Origin: Acidobacteriota bacterium
GTDB lineage: Bacteria > Acidobacteriota > Vicinamibacteria > Vicinamibacterales > SCN-69-37
Length of the DNA: 62,734 bases
Reading direction: 5' to 3'
Assembly: GCA_005799825.1 (NCBI GenBank)
Contig: SYFT01000044.1
Span: 1-62,734 of the forward strand
Shown here: positions 41,102 through 49,893 of the stretch, piece by piece
Layout of the letters: every line of letters starts with the position of its first letter
Numbering within the stretch: position 1 is the first letter of the stretch
Notes under the pieces: generated by a model
What the model saw: only the letters and a program-made list of their open reading frames with translations
What the model was told of the DNA's origin: nothing
Databases searched by the model: none
Program-made: the position numbers and the translations under genes

Positions 41102-43189
41102 TCACTTCCAGAGTATTCGGCCGTCGATCCCGGCCGGGGCCGTGACCCCGAAATGTTGCAGCACAGTCGGCGCGATGTCGATAATGTTGGCCCTGCCTTG
41201 GCTGTTGACCGTGATCGGATGGCTGGAAATCAGCATGCCAGCTGTGGTCGCGAAGTCGTATCCGCCGTGGTCACCCGACCACTTCCTCATGTTGGAATAC
41301 ATGACGCCTTTCGGCGAGCCCCCCAGCGTTGTTTGCCAGGACACGCGATAGCCATCGGCCAGGCCCACCTGCAGGTCCGATGCGTTGTGCAGATATTCGC
41401 CGGCATACACGTCGTCTCGCTTGTAGACGTTGGTGACGATCGGCGTACCGGTGTCGGGGTCTACGAGTGAGGCCATCAGGCGCTTGCTGAGATCGTCGGC
41501 GAGGGCCCGGTATTCCTCGCCCGTCGAGACAATGCCCTGGCCCTCCCGGCCGCGAAGGTTGAAATAGATCTGCCCCAGGCCCATGGCGTAGGCGCGGGTG
41601 CGCGACCAGTCCACGTCTTCGAAGTACTCGCCGCCACCGCCGAACAAATCAGCCAACGTCTTGTCGGCGGCCATGGTCTGCCCCTTGAGGACCATGAAGC
41701 CCTGCTCAACGAGCCAGGTGTTCAGGTTGACGGCTTTACGCCACGAGTGGAAACCGTGGTCCGAGACGATCATCAGCGTGGTGTCGGCGCCTGTCTGGTC
41801 CAAGACCTCGCCGATGAACTGATCCGCGCGCCGGTACACGCGCAGGATTGCATCACCGAACTCTGCCGCGCCTTCCGCGGTGTAGGAGGGATGGGTGGTG
41901 TCGCGGTGCCTCCACATCATATGTTGTACGCGGTCGGTGGCCTCAATCACGCCAACCAGCAGGTCCCACGATCCAGACGTGAGCCGGTTGAGGATGACCT
42001 GGGCGCGGTCGTCGAATGCGCGATACAGGTCGTCCATGAACGTGGCTTCGGTCATACGCTCTTCATCAAGCGGCATGGTGGATTCTGACCAGCCCAGCGT
42101 GCGGAACGGTCCCAATGACTTATAGAGATCGCGCGCCAATCGCGCCGGTGATGACATCGGGAGCGGCGGTGCGTCCGGTTTCCAGTTCACGGGGGAGACA
42201 TACACCTGCAAATCGTCGTCAGCCTTGCGCAGGTGCACCTGGGTCATGCCTTCCACGGATACAAAGAGATTGATCCGGAACTTCAGGTTGATCCACTTAC
42301 TCCATTCGCCGACTTTGAGTGTCATCTTCTGGCCGCCCAGATCGACATCGGCTTCACTACGTCCCTTTGTCCAGGTGACGGTTAGAGGAAGCGTCACGTC
42401 CTGCGTCGCTTCAAGTTCGGCGATTGCGGTGCGGTCGGCGTCGGTACGCTGTGGCTTCTCCCGCAGCGCCGCAAGCTGCACACGAACGATGGGATTGGGC
42501 GGGCCGAAGAACGTGGCGCGTGCGGTGCCGCCATCAAAGACCAGGCGCCTTACGATGCCGCCCATCTCCGAGTCGCCTTCTTCGAAACGGCTCACGTCGG
42601 TGCCGTAGTAGTGGTAGGTGCCCATCGTGCCCCGAATGTCAGGCAGAGGCAGGCCGGCCAGTAATTCACCATTCGGCACGTCTTCAGGCGGAAACGTCAC
42701 CGGGACGGTGAGGATGCTGCTGCGCACACCCGCTTGGCCGGCGGTGACCCAGAACGATGTGCCCCCGCGCAGAGTGTCAATTTGTGGTCGCGATGTCGGA
42801 ATCCAGTTCCACAGGAAGGTGGGCGGCGTGCGCGTCACCATACCCAGATCCGGTGTGTAGTTCGCCGCATCGCGCACGAGGAAGTCGTAGATGTTGTGTT
42901 TGCCCGGGTTCATACCGGTCGCAAACGACGCCCACGCCGTCGGCGACTCCGGCGACACCGTCGTCTCGAGGTCGTAGAGACCACCGGTCTTTATGACCTT
43001 GGCGAAGTTCGGCAACTGTCCCGCGGCCATGAACTCACGCACAAGGTCGGGGTCCATGCCGTCGAAGCCGATGATGACGAGTTTCTTGCGTCCAGTGTCG
43101 GGCGCGGGAGGTGGCCCACCACAGGCCCATGCGGCGCCGACGAGCAAAATAGTGCCGAGAAGAAGAACGCGCTTGGTCACGTGCGCCAC
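41102..43189 (-). CDS. Alkaline-phosphatase-superfamily phosphodiesterase, lipoprotein
   Basis: The 695-residue protein (GTG at 43189 or 43180) has a lipoprotein signal (LLGTILLVGAAWACGG, Cys in the lipobox). KKLVIIGFDGMDPDLV gives the first metal Asp. ESPTAWASFATGMNPGKHN holds the catalytic Thr or Ser of type I phosphodiesterase/nucleotide pyrophosphatase enzymes. TTLMIVSDHGFHSW and SGDHGGYDF supply the remaining Asp/His ligands. It should hydrolyse a phosphodiester or phosphonate on the periplasmic side. It is divergent from ruvX with 63 bases between. Confidence 0.85.
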   Translation of the reverse strand: MAHVTKRVLLLGTILLVGAAWACGGPPPAPDTGRKKLVIIGFDGMDPDLVREFMAAGQLPNFAKVIKTGGLYDLETTVSPESPTAWASFATGMNPGKHNIYDFLVRDAANYTPDLGMVTRTPPTFLWNWIPTSRPQIDTLRGGTSFWVTAGQAGVRSSILTVPVTFPPEDVPNGELLAGLPLPDIRGTMGTYHYYGTDVSRFEEGDSEMGGIVRRLVFDGGTARATFFGPPNPIVRVQLAALREKPQRTDADRTAIAELEATQDVTLPLTVTWTKGRSEADVDLGGQKMTLKVGEWSKWINLKFRINLFVSVEGMTQVHLRKADDDLQVYVSPVNWKPDAPPLPMSSPARLARDLYKSLGPFRTLGWSESTMPLDEERMTEATFMDDLYRAFDDRAQVILNRLTSGSWDLLVGVIEATDRVQHMMWRHRDTTHPSYTAEGAAEFGDAILRVYRRADQFIGEVLDQTGADTTLMIVSDHGFHSWRKAVNLNTWLVEQGFMVLKGQTMAADKTLADLFGGGGEYFEDVDWSRTRAYAMGLGQIYFNLRGREGQGIVSTGEEYRALADDLSKRLMASLVDPDTGTPIVTNVYKRDDVYAGEYLHNASDLQVGLADGYRVSWQTTLGGSPKGVMYSNMRKWSGDHGGYDFATTAGMLISSHPITVNSQGRANIIDIAPTVLQHFGVTAPAGIDGRILWK

Positions 43190-43202
43190 CAGTGTAACAG
43201 GG

Positions 43203-43234
43203 GAACTTAGGAACTTAGGAACTGGGGAACTCGG
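43203..43234. repeat. 8-bp tandem repeat between divergent genes
   Basis: Four units follow one another: GAACTTAG, GAACTTAG, GAACTGGG, GAACTCGG. They fill half of the 63-base gap between the lipoprotein gene and ruvX, so they sit in the promoter space of both genes. Confidence 0.65.
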
Positions 43235-43252
43235 GGAGTGTAAGCTTTTCGC

Positions 43253-43714
43253 GTGCGGTACTTGGGTGTCGACTATGGCGCGAAGCGCATTGGGCTCGCG
43301 CTGTCCGACTCCACGGCTACGTTGGCGCGACCGTGGCAGATGGTTACGGCGGCGGCTGGACCGCGTCAGGCGGCGTCGGTCGTCGCGGACGTCGTCTCAC
43401 GACTGCGCGCGTCCGACGACCCGGACCTTGACGGCATCGTCGTTGGTTTGCCGCGGCGGCTGAACGGCGAAGACACGAACCAGACGCCGCTGGTGAGGCA
43501 GTTCGTGACCGTGCTTGCCGAACTGACCGACCTTCCCGTGGACACCCAGGACGAACGACTGACCAGTGTGGAGGCCGAGGCGCGGTTGGCCACTCGCGAG
43601 CGTGACTGGCGCAAGCGGAAGACTCTCATCGATGCCGAGTCGGCCTCAATTGTCCTGCAGGATTTCCTGGATGCTCGCGTACGGGCACACCCGTCGGAGA
43701 AGGAGCAGGCATGA
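43253..43714 (+). CDS. ruvX: Putative Holliday junction resolvase / pre-16S rRNA nuclease YqgF
   Basis: The 153-residue protein has the RNase H-like YqgF fold: MRYLGVDYGAKRIGLALSD with the first acidic residue, DGIVVGLPRRLNGED, DTQDERLTSVEAE, and DAESASIVLQDFLD with the last Asp. The family trims the 5' end of pre-16S rRNA and has been proposed as a junction resolvase. The start overlaps nothing, and the stop overlaps the mltG ATG (ATGA), so the two are translationally coupled. Confidence 0.92.
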   Translation: MRYLGVDYGAKRIGLALSDSTATLARPWQMVTAAAGPRQAASVVADVVSRLRASDDPDLDGIVVGLPRRLNGEDTNQTPLVRQFVTVLAELTDLPVDTQDERLTSVEAEARLATRERDWRKRKTLIDAESASIVLQDFLDARVRAHPSEKEQA

Positions 43715-44742
43715 AGAAGTTCCTCACGGGCGTCTTGCTCCTCATGCTCATTGCTGCCGGCGGAGCGCGGTGGGGGCAGCAGTTGCTGCAAACGCCGTAC
43801 AAGGCGTTTGCCGAACCAGAGATCTTTGTGCAGATCCCGGCTGGCACCGGTGTTGCCGCGATCGCCTCGCGTCTCTCCGATGCCGGCGTCGTCCCGCATC
43901 TGCTGATCTTCCGCGCGGCCGTGCGCCTGGCCGGCGTCGACAAGCGGCTGCAGGCTGGTGAGTACCGTTTCGCCGATGCCGCCACGCCAGGTGAAGTCGT
44001 TGATCGTCTCGCGCGGGGCGATGTCCATACCAGAGCCGTGACATTTAGGGAGGGGCTGACGATCTGGGAGATGGCAGATGTCTTCGTCGAGGGTGGTCTC
44101 GGCACGAAGCAGGAGTTCCTGCGCGAGGCGCGCGACGTTTCTCGCGTCGCCGCGATTGATCCCGAGGCCTCGTCCCTGGAAGGGTACCTGTTTCCCGATA
44201 CGTATCAGCTCCCTCGGTCTGCCGGCGCCAAGGGGATTGTCGACGCGATGGTGGCCGGCTTCCTGCGGGCGTTTGATGCCGACTTGCGGGCGGCCGCAAC
44301 TGCCCGGGGCCTCAGCGCGCGCGAAGTCGTGACGATCGCGTCGCTGGTGGAGAAGGAAACCGCGAGCGCGCCGGAGCGGCCGGTCGTTTCGGCGGTGTAT
44401 CAGAATCGGCTGCGTATCGGCATGGGCCTGCAGTGCGACCCCACCGTCATTTACGCCCTGCAGCTGGCCGGCAAGTGGAACGGCAACCTCACGCGCGACA
44501 ACATGCGTGTGGATTCGCCCTACAACACGTACCGCTATGCGGGCTTGCCGCCCGGACCTATTGCCTCACCCGGCCGCGCGTCGCTTGAAGCCGCGGTCCG
44601 GCCCGCCGAGACGCCGTATCTCTACTTCGTGAGCCGCAACGACGGCACCCACGCCTTCGCCACCACGCTCGCGGAACACAACCGCAACGTGCAGCAGTGG
44701 CAGATACGGTATTTTAGGAATCGGCCATCAGCAACTCGGTAG
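43711..44742 (+). CDS. mltG: Endolytic murein transglycosylase MltG
   Basis: The 343-residue protein has one N-terminal membrane helix (FLTGVLLLMLIAAGGA). The LysM-like part (EPEIFVQIPAGTGVAAIA) is followed by the YceG catalytic domain: SSLEGYLFPDTYQLPR, IASLVEKETASAPERPVVS with the catalytic Glu, NRLRIGMGLQCDPTVIYAL and NTYRYAGLPPGPIASPG. It cuts nascent glycan strands at the inner-membrane surface and sets strand length. It follows ruvX with a 4-base overlap and ends at the REPIN-like element. Confidence 0.95.
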   Translation: MKKFLTGVLLLMLIAAGGARWGQQLLQTPYKAFAEPEIFVQIPAGTGVAAIASRLSDAGVVPHLLIFRAAVRLAGVDKRLQAGEYRFADAATPGEVVDRLARGDVHTRAVTFREGLTIWEMADVFVEGGLGTKQEFLREARDVSRVAAIDPEASSLEGYLFPDTYQLPRSAGAKGIVDAMVAGFLRAFDADLRAAATARGLSAREVVTIASLVEKETASAPERPVVSAVYQNRLRIGMGLQCDPTVIYALQLAGKWNGNLTRDNMRVDSPYNTYRYAGLPPGPIASPGRASLEAAVRPAETPYLYFVSRNDGTHAFATTLAEHNRNVQQWQIRYFRNRPSATR

Positions 44743-44743
44743 T

Positions 44744-44849
44744 CTCGGCCTTGAAGAACAGGCCGAGCTACGTCCAGGATCCATCCCACGCGCGTTACGT
44801 AGTCCCAGCTACGCGCAATACGTAGCTCAGGCTGATCCTCAAGTCTGAG
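44744..44849. repeat. REPIN-like element, copy 3
   Basis: Left unit CTCGGCCTTGAAGAACAGG, CCGAGCTACG (44744-44772). The right unit CGTAGCTCAGGCTGATCCT, CAAGTCTGAG (44821-44849) is its reverse complement with seven mismatches. Flanking CGGTAGTC and GACTACCG lengthen the pairing. It lies between the convergent mltG and nadK genes and may also serve as a two-way terminator. Confidence 0.85.
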
Positions 44850-44856
44850 GGGCTGA

Positions 44857-45732
44857 CTACCGATTCCAATTAAGCTTTTCTCGAAGCATGTCGAAGTGGG
44901 TGCGCGTGGTGGTGCGCAGCAGCTGAAGCACGCGGTCGGCGCGGCGGATGACCACCGCGTCGCCGCTTTGCAGCGGCGCGCCGAACTGGCCGTCGAAGGT
45001 GGCGACGATGTCGGTGGGCGCACCTTCAAGCAGCGGCCGCAGCACGATCTCAGCCGATGCCGGCAACACGATCGGCCGGTTCGTCAGCGTGTGTGGCGCG
45101 ATCGGCGTCAGGATGACCGCGTCTACCGACGGATGCACCACCGGCCCGCCTGCCGACAGATTGTAGGCCGTTGACCCGGTGGCCGTGGCAACGATGAGCC
45201 CGTCGGCCCGCACGTGGCTCACATGCTCGCCGTTGACCGAGACGTCGAGTTCGAGCATCCGCGACAGTGTTCCGCGCGTGATGACGATGTCGTTGAGCGC
45301 GAAGCGTGAGGTGGCCACGGTGTCTCCTCGCTCGATGCGTCCTTCAAGCAGCAGGCGCGTTTCCGTCCACGTCCGTCCCTCGAGGATGGACGCGAGCGTG
45401 TCGGTGAGTTCGGCGCGGCGGACTTCCGTGAGGAAACCCAGATGCCCCAAATGCACGCCCAGCACCGGCACCACGGCATCTGAATGCACTACGGCGCTTG
45501 CGGCCGAGAGCAGGGTACCGTCTCCGCCAAACGCCAGCACCACATCCACGTCTTTCGCGATGCCTTCACGCGGTGCGGTCGGCCAGCGCGCGCCGGTGCC
45601 CGCCGCTGCAGCTTCTACCTGCGCGACCACGACGGACACGCCACGGGCGGTCAGCCAGTCGGCAGCTTCCACCATGGCGGCAAGCGCCGAGGCGTGTGGC
45701 CGTGCGATCAGGCCGAAGCGGGTGAAAGACAT
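44857..45732 (-). CDS. nadK: NAD kinase
   Basis: The 291-residue protein has the NAD kinase signature DVVLAFGGDGTLLSAA (GGDGT, about residue 70), LGVHLGHLGFLTEV, LNDIVITRG and ADGLIVATATGSTAYNLSAGG. It makes NADP from NAD and ATP in the cytoplasm. The ATG at 45732 lies inside the 3' end of tlyA (25-base overlap). It is the last gene of the minus-strand operon that starts with the Hsp20-like gene. Confidence 0.94.
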   Translation of the reverse strand: MSFTRFGLIARPHASALAAMVEAADWLTARGVSVVVAQVEAAAAGTGARWPTAPREGIAKDVDVVLAFGGDGTLLSAASAVVHSDAVVPVLGVHLGHLGFLTEVRRAELTDTLASILEGRTWTETRLLLEGRIERGDTVATSRFALNDIVITRGTLSRMLELDVSVNGEHVSHVRADGLIVATATGSTAYNLSAGGPVVHPSVDAVILTPIAPHTLTNRPIVLPASAEIVLRPLLEGAPTDIVATFDGQFGAPLQSGDAVVIRRADRVLQLLRTTTRTHFDMLREKLNWNR

Positions 45733-46460
45733 AGGTGCAGCAAGAACTCGCGGTTGCCCTCCGCGCCGGTGATCGGCGACGGTTCAAGACCGCATCGCAA
45801 CAATCCTACCTGACGCGCGGCTTCGATGACCTCGTCCACCACACGGGCGTGGATGCGTTCGTCGCGCACGATACCGCCCTTGCCCACGTCTGATTTGCCC
45901 GCCTCAAACTGCGGCTTGACGAGCGCGATTACCTGGCCGCCCAGCGCGAGCAGTGGAGGAACGACTGGCAGGATGTGGCGCAGTGAGATGAATGACACGT
46001 CGATCGACACCAGCCCGAATTCCCGCGCGTCGGCGGGCAGGTCTTCCGCCTTCAAATAGCGCGCGTTGGCGCCTTCGATGACCTGCACGCGCGGGTCGGT
46101 CCGGATCTTCCAGTCCAGCTGGTTGTGACCCACGTCCAGGGCGACAACGCGCGCGGCACCGCGCTGGAGGAGTACATCCGTGAAGCCGCCAGTGGAGGCG
46201 CCGATGTCGAGTGCGGTCATGCCAGCGGGATCGATCGCAAATATCTCGAGTGCGCGGACGAGTTTGAGTCCGCCGCGGCTGACCCAGGGGTGATCAGGGG
46301 TGCGGAGCGTCACGACCGAAGTGTCCGAGGTGGTGGTGCCCGCCTTAGCGGCGGGCTGGCCGTCCACGTTGACGTCACCGGCGAGGATCAGCGCGCGCGC
46401 CCGTTCGCGTGAGGGGGCGAGGCCGCGGTCGACCAGGAGTTGATCCAGACGGACCTTCAC
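45708..46460 (-). CDS. tlyA: TlyA-family rRNA 2'-O-methyltransferase
   Basis: The 250-residue protein has an N-terminal S4 RNA-binding domain (MKVRLDQLLVDRGLAPSRER) and an FtsJ-like methyltransferase (ALDIGASTGGFTDVLLQRG for SAM binding, VSIDVSFISLRHILP, ALVKPQFEAGK). Members methylate ribose of 16S and 23S rRNA cytidines. It lies between ispA and nadK. The same grouping (xseB, ispA, tlyA, nadK) occurs in other bacteria, which supports the call. Confidence 0.92.
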   Translation of the reverse strand: MKVRLDQLLVDRGLAPSRERARALILAGDVNVDGQPAAKAGTTTSDTSVVTLRTPDHPWVSRGGLKLVRALEIFAIDPAGMTALDIGASTGGFTDVLLQRGAARVVALDVGHNQLDWKIRTDPRVQVIEGANARYLKAEDLPADAREFGLVSIDVSFISLRHILPVVPPLLALGGQVIALVKPQFEAGKSDVGKGGIVRDERIHARVVDEVIEAARQVGLLRCGLEPSPITGAEGNREFLLHLCLSPASA

Positions 46461-46473
46461 GTGTGACCGGCCT

Positions 46474-47436
46474 TCACGTCGTTCGTGTGAGGCTCCAGTC
46501 GGCCAGTTCGGTCAGCCGACCGTCGAGCCCGGCGGCCTTCAGAGTGTCTTTCGCGCGCGCGACACAATCTGTGGCCAGCCGCCGCGACTCTTCCACGCCA
46601 TAAAGCGCGGGATAGGTGGGTTTGCCGGCGGCCGCATCCTTGCCGGCGGTTTTGCCTAGCCCGGCCGCTGAGCCCTCGACGTCCAGCACGTCATCGATGA
46701 TCTGGAACGCGAGGCCCACTTCCTGGGCGTAACAATCCACGGCCGCGACGAGGGCGTCTTCGACGCCGACGATCATCGCGCCAGAGACCGCGGCGGCGCG
46801 GAACAGCGCGCCGGTCTTGCGCGCGTGCATGTCGCGGAGTTCGCGCTCGCCCATCGGTTGGGGCGGATGTGACGGCACGCGGCCGGCTGCACGCAGGTCC
46901 ACGGCTTGTCCTCCGACCATGCCAATCGCGCCGGCTGCCGTGGCCAGCACACTCAGCACTCGCAGCCGCCGTTCAGCCGGGGCCTCGGGGGCGCCCAGAG
47001 GCGAGACGGGAGAGGGGGACTCGGCAATCACGCCAAACGCCTCGGTCAGCAGGCCGTCTCCGGCGAGGATCGCGAGACCATCGCCGAACATGACGTGGGT
47101 GGTGGGGCGTCCGCGCCGCAACGCATCGTTGTCCATCGCGGGCAGGTCGTCGTGCACGAGCGAGTAACAGTGGATCATCTCCACCGCGCAGGCGCTCGGA
47201 AGGGCCAACAGTCGCGCCCGTGGCGTGGTTACGCCAGCCACTGGGGCCACCGCTTCCGCGGTCATCAGCGTGAGACACGGCCGCAGACGCTTGCCGCCGC
47301 CCATGAGGCCGTGTTGCATGGCATCGATCAGCAGCGTGGGGGCCGCGCCGTCGGGCAGCGCCTGGCGCAGCGCCTCGTCCACGGTCGCGCGCAGTTCCGT
47401 GAGATAGGCTGCGAGATCCTGGGTTGCGCTCACCAT
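46474..47436 (-). CDS. ispA: Polyprenyl (farnesyl/geranylgeranyl) diphosphate synthase
   Basis: The ATG at 47436 overlaps the xseB stop by one base (TGATG). The 320-residue protein carries GGGKRLRPCLTLMTAEAV, the first Asp-rich motif VHDDLPAMDNDALRRGRPT, and the second FQIIDDVLDVEGSA. It joins isopentenyl and dimethylallyl diphosphate into a C15 or C20 chain for quinones and undecaprenyl carriers. Chain length cannot be read with confidence, although CYSLVHDDL with small residues upstream of DD is typical of bacterial farnesyl enzymes. Confidence 0.93.
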   Translation of the reverse strand: MVSATQDLAAYLTELRATVDEALRQALPDGAAPTLLIDAMQHGLMGGGKRLRPCLTLMTAEAVAPVAGVTTPRARLLALPSACAVEMIHCYSLVHDDLPAMDNDALRRGRPTTHVMFGDGLAILAGDGLLTEAFGVIAESPSPVSPLGAPEAPAERRLRVLSVLATAAGAIGMVGGQAVDLRAAGRVPSHPPQPMGERELRDMHARKTGALFRAAAVSGAMIVGVEDALVAAVDCYAQEVGLAFQIIDDVLDVEGSAAGLGKTAGKDAAAGKPTYPALYGVEESRRLATDCVARAKDTLKAAGLDGRLTELADWSLTRTT

Positions 47437-47678
47437 CAACCCGCCGCGTCGTCGGTCGAAAGCAGTCCGCTGCCGTCTTTGAGATCGCCGCGTTCGGTGA
47501 GCAATTCGATGCGTCTCTGGGCCGCGCCGAGCTGGTCGTGGCAGAACCGCGACAGTTCGACGCCGCGCTCGAACAGTTTCAGCGACGTGTCGAGCGGCAG
47601 GTCGCCGTCCTCGAGTTGTTTCACCAGCGTCTCAAGTTCCGCGATAGCGGATTCGAAGTCTTTGATGGCAGTGCTCAT
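47436..47678 (-). CDS. xseB: Exodeoxyribonuclease VII small subunit
   Basis: The 80-residue protein has the XseB pattern FESAIAELETLVKQLEDGDL followed by LDTSLKLFERGVELSRFCH, two helices that form the small-subunit bundle. It combines with XseA to degrade single-stranded DNA to oligonucleotides. The start overlaps the xseA stop by 4 bases and the stop overlaps the ispA start, so all three are coupled. Confidence 0.94.
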   Translation of the reverse strand: MSTAIKDFESAIAELETLVKQLEDGDLPLDTSLKLFERGVELSRFCHDQLGAAQRRIELLTERGDLKDGSGLLSTDDAAG

Positions 47679-49066
47679 GAGTCTGTCCGTCCTATGACCG
47701 TGCAGCGCAGTTCGCCGTCCGCGACGGTGACGCGAACCGCCTCGCCGGGGCTCACGCTAGCGGCCGAACGAATGATACTCGTGCGGGTGTCGTCCCAGCA
47801 CACCGCATATCCGCGACCGAGCACGGCAAGTGGGCTGAGGGCGTGCAGCCGAGCAGCCAACTCGCGCGACCGCGCGGACGCCTGCTGAGCGCCGGTACGC
47901 GCTGTCTGTCCCAGGCGGCCGTCCACTTTTGCCAATCGCAGTTGCCAGTTGGCCGTCACGCGCCTTATATCGCGGGCTTCGAGGCGCCGCCGCAGCCGTT
48001 CAAACGCGTGGCGGGCGCGTCCGATCCGGTTGGCCTGCGCATGACGCAGCCGTAATATGCACTCCTGGATGTCGCGCTGCTGCAGCACGATGCGTGTTGG
48101 GTAGCCATCCAGGCGCGACGCCGTACGCAGCACCCACTGGCGCCGGCCGTCGAGCGCACGTCGCGTGGCGGCGGCCAGGCGCTCGGCCGCCCGATCGATC
48201 CGGTGCCGGAACGTATCGGCGCGCTCGACCACCAACTCGGCGGCATTCGACGGCGTGGCCGCTCTCAGGTCAGCCACGAAGTCGGCGATGGTGAAGTCCA
48301 CTTCATGGCCCACGGCCGAGATGACCGGCACAGGGCTTGCCGCGATGGCGCGCGCCAGGCCTTCGTGATTAAAGGCCCACAGGTCTTCGGCCGACCCGCC
48401 GCCACGTCCGATGATCACCACGTCCACGCCCGCGACTTCAGTAATGGCCCGCAGCGCCCGCACGAGGTCTTCGCCTGCGCCATCGCCCTGCACGCGCGCA
48501 TCGCGTACGACCACGTGCGCGGAAGGGTAGCGCGCGATGAGCACACGCAGGATGTCTTGAAGGGCCGCGCCGGAGCGCGACGTCACCACACCGATCTTGC
48601 GGGGCAGGATCGGGAGCGGACGTTTGCGCGCGGCGTCGAACAAGCCGTCGGCGGCCAAGTGCCGCTTCAGTTGTTCGAAGGCGAGTTGCAGCGCACCCTG
48701 ACCATGCGGCTCGAGGCGGTCGCAGATGATCTGGTATTCGCCGCGGACTTCATAGACGCTCACGCGGCCGCGCGCCACGATGTGCTGGCCGTCCTCAAGT
48801 CGGAACGTGAGCTTGCGCGCGTCGGTCCTGAACATCACGGCGCGAATCTGCGACCGATCGTCCTTCAGCGTGAAATACAGATGACCCGAGGAGTGGGGCC
48901 GATGTCCGCTGACCTCGCCTTCCACTTCAACTCTGGAGAACCCTGCTTCGACTAGTGACTTGAGTCGAGCGGTCAGGTCGCCAACGCTGAGCGGAGTCTC
49001 AGGCTGCGGCGGCGTCTTCGCCACCTCTGGGACGTCATCGAACGGCAGGGCCCAGGAATCTGCCAT
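47675..49066 (-). CDS. xseA: Exodeoxyribonuclease VII large subunit
   Basis: I use the ATG at 49066 rather than earlier in-frame codons that lie within ymdB. The 463 residues include the OB-fold (SLVEAGFSRVEVEGEVSGH, SGHLYFTLKDDRSQIRAV), and the catalytic core (KIGVVTSRSGAALQDILRV, IIGRGGGSAEDLWAFNHEGL, PVISAVGHEVDFTIADFVAD). A long basic coiled coil and the C-terminal part (LSPLAVLGRGYAV) follow. It is the catalytic subunit of the single-strand-specific exonuclease VII. Confidence 0.95.
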   Translation of the reverse strand: MADSWALPFDDVPEVAKTPPQPETPLSVGDLTARLKSLVEAGFSRVEVEGEVSGHRPHSSGHLYFTLKDDRSQIRAVMFRTDARKLTFRLEDGQHIVARGRVSVYEVRGEYQIICDRLEPHGQGALQLAFEQLKRHLAADGLFDAARKRPLPILPRKIGVVTSRSGAALQDILRVLIARYPSAHVVVRDARVQGDGAGEDLVRALRAITEVAGVDVVIIGRGGGSAEDLWAFNHEGLARAIAASPVPVISAVGHEVDFTIADFVADLRAATPSNAAELVVERADTFRHRIDRAAERLAAATRRALDGRRQWVLRTASRLDGYPTRIVLQQRDIQECILRLRHAQANRIGRARHAFERLRRRLEARDIRRVTANWQLRLAKVDGRLGQTARTGAQQASARSRELAARLHALSPLAVLGRGYAVCWDDTRTSIIRSAASVSPGEAVRVTVADGELRCTVIGRTDS

Positions 49067-49068
49067 GG

Positions 49069-49893
49069 TCAGCGCGCGGTGACGGGAGTGACGGACATGA
49101 CGTCTAGCTCTTGCAGCGACAGGTTCAGTCGCGTGATGCATTGCGCGCGGCCCGTGGTCTCATCGGCCTGGATCACCACGCCGTTGAGCCGGGGGTTTTC
49201 CGTGGCCGTCTCAAAGCGCTGGGGCAGTCCCGTCAGGAACCGGTGAATGATGGCGGCGCGATCCACGCCGATCACTGAGTCGTGTGGACCGGTCATCCCG
49301 ACGTCGGTGATGTACGCCGTGCCCTTGGGCAGCACGCGGTCGTCGGCCGTCTGCACGTGTGTGTGCGTGCCAACCATGGCTGCCACGCGGCCGTCGAGAT
49401 GCCAGCCCATCGCAACCTTTTCCGACGTGGCTTCCGCATGGAAGTCCACGAAGATGATCTTCGCCTGCTCCTGCACAGCCTGAATCTGCTCCAGCACCAC
49501 CCGGAATGGGTCGTCGAGCGGATTCATGAAGATGCGACCCATGATGTTGATCACGCCCACCTGCACGCCGTTGGCGGCGCGCGCCACGTGCCGGCCGAGA
49601 CCTGGCGTGCCCTCGGGAAAATTCGCCGGGCGAATCATCCTGGGTTCTTTCGCGAAGTACGGAATGATTTCCTTCTTGTCCCACGTGTGATTGCCGCCCG
49701 TCATGACGTGCACGCCGTAGTCGAACAACTCATGCGCGATTTCGGGTGTCACGCCAAAACCCGCCGCCGAGTTCTCCACGTTGGCGATTACCAGATCGAT
49801 GTTGTGGTGCGAGGAGATTGCCGCAAGGCCGCGGCGAAGCAAATCGCGGCCGGGGCGCCCGATGATGTCGCCGATAAACAGCAGATTGGTCAT
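49069..49893 (-). CDS. ymdB: YmdB-family metallophosphoesterase
   Basis: The ATG at 49893 overlaps the stop of the upstream Hsp20-like gene. The 274-residue protein has MTNLLFIGDIIGRPGRDLL, LVIANVENSAAGFG, VMTGGNHTWDKKEI, IIFVDFHAEATSEK and VGTHTHVQTADDR, the dimetal ligands of the TIGR00282/YmdB family. The Bacillus member is a 2',3'-cyclic nucleotide phosphodiesterase linked to biofilm and sporulation choices and often sits near rny. Here it precedes xseA by 2 bases. The cellular role in this organism is unknown. Confidence 0.93.
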   Translation of the reverse strand: MTNLLFIGDIIGRPGRDLLRRGLAAISSHHNIDLVIANVENSAAGFGVTPEIAHELFDYGVHVMTGGNHTWDKKEIIPYFAKEPRMIRPANFPEGTPGLGRHVARAANGVQVGVINIMGRIFMNPLDDPFRVVLEQIQAVQEQAKIIFVDFHAEATSEKVAMGWHLDGRVAAMVGTHTHVQTADDRVLPKGTAYITDVGMTGPHDSVIGVDRAAIIHRFLTGLPQRFETATENPRLNGVVIQADETTGRAQCITRLNLSLQELDVMSVTPVTAR

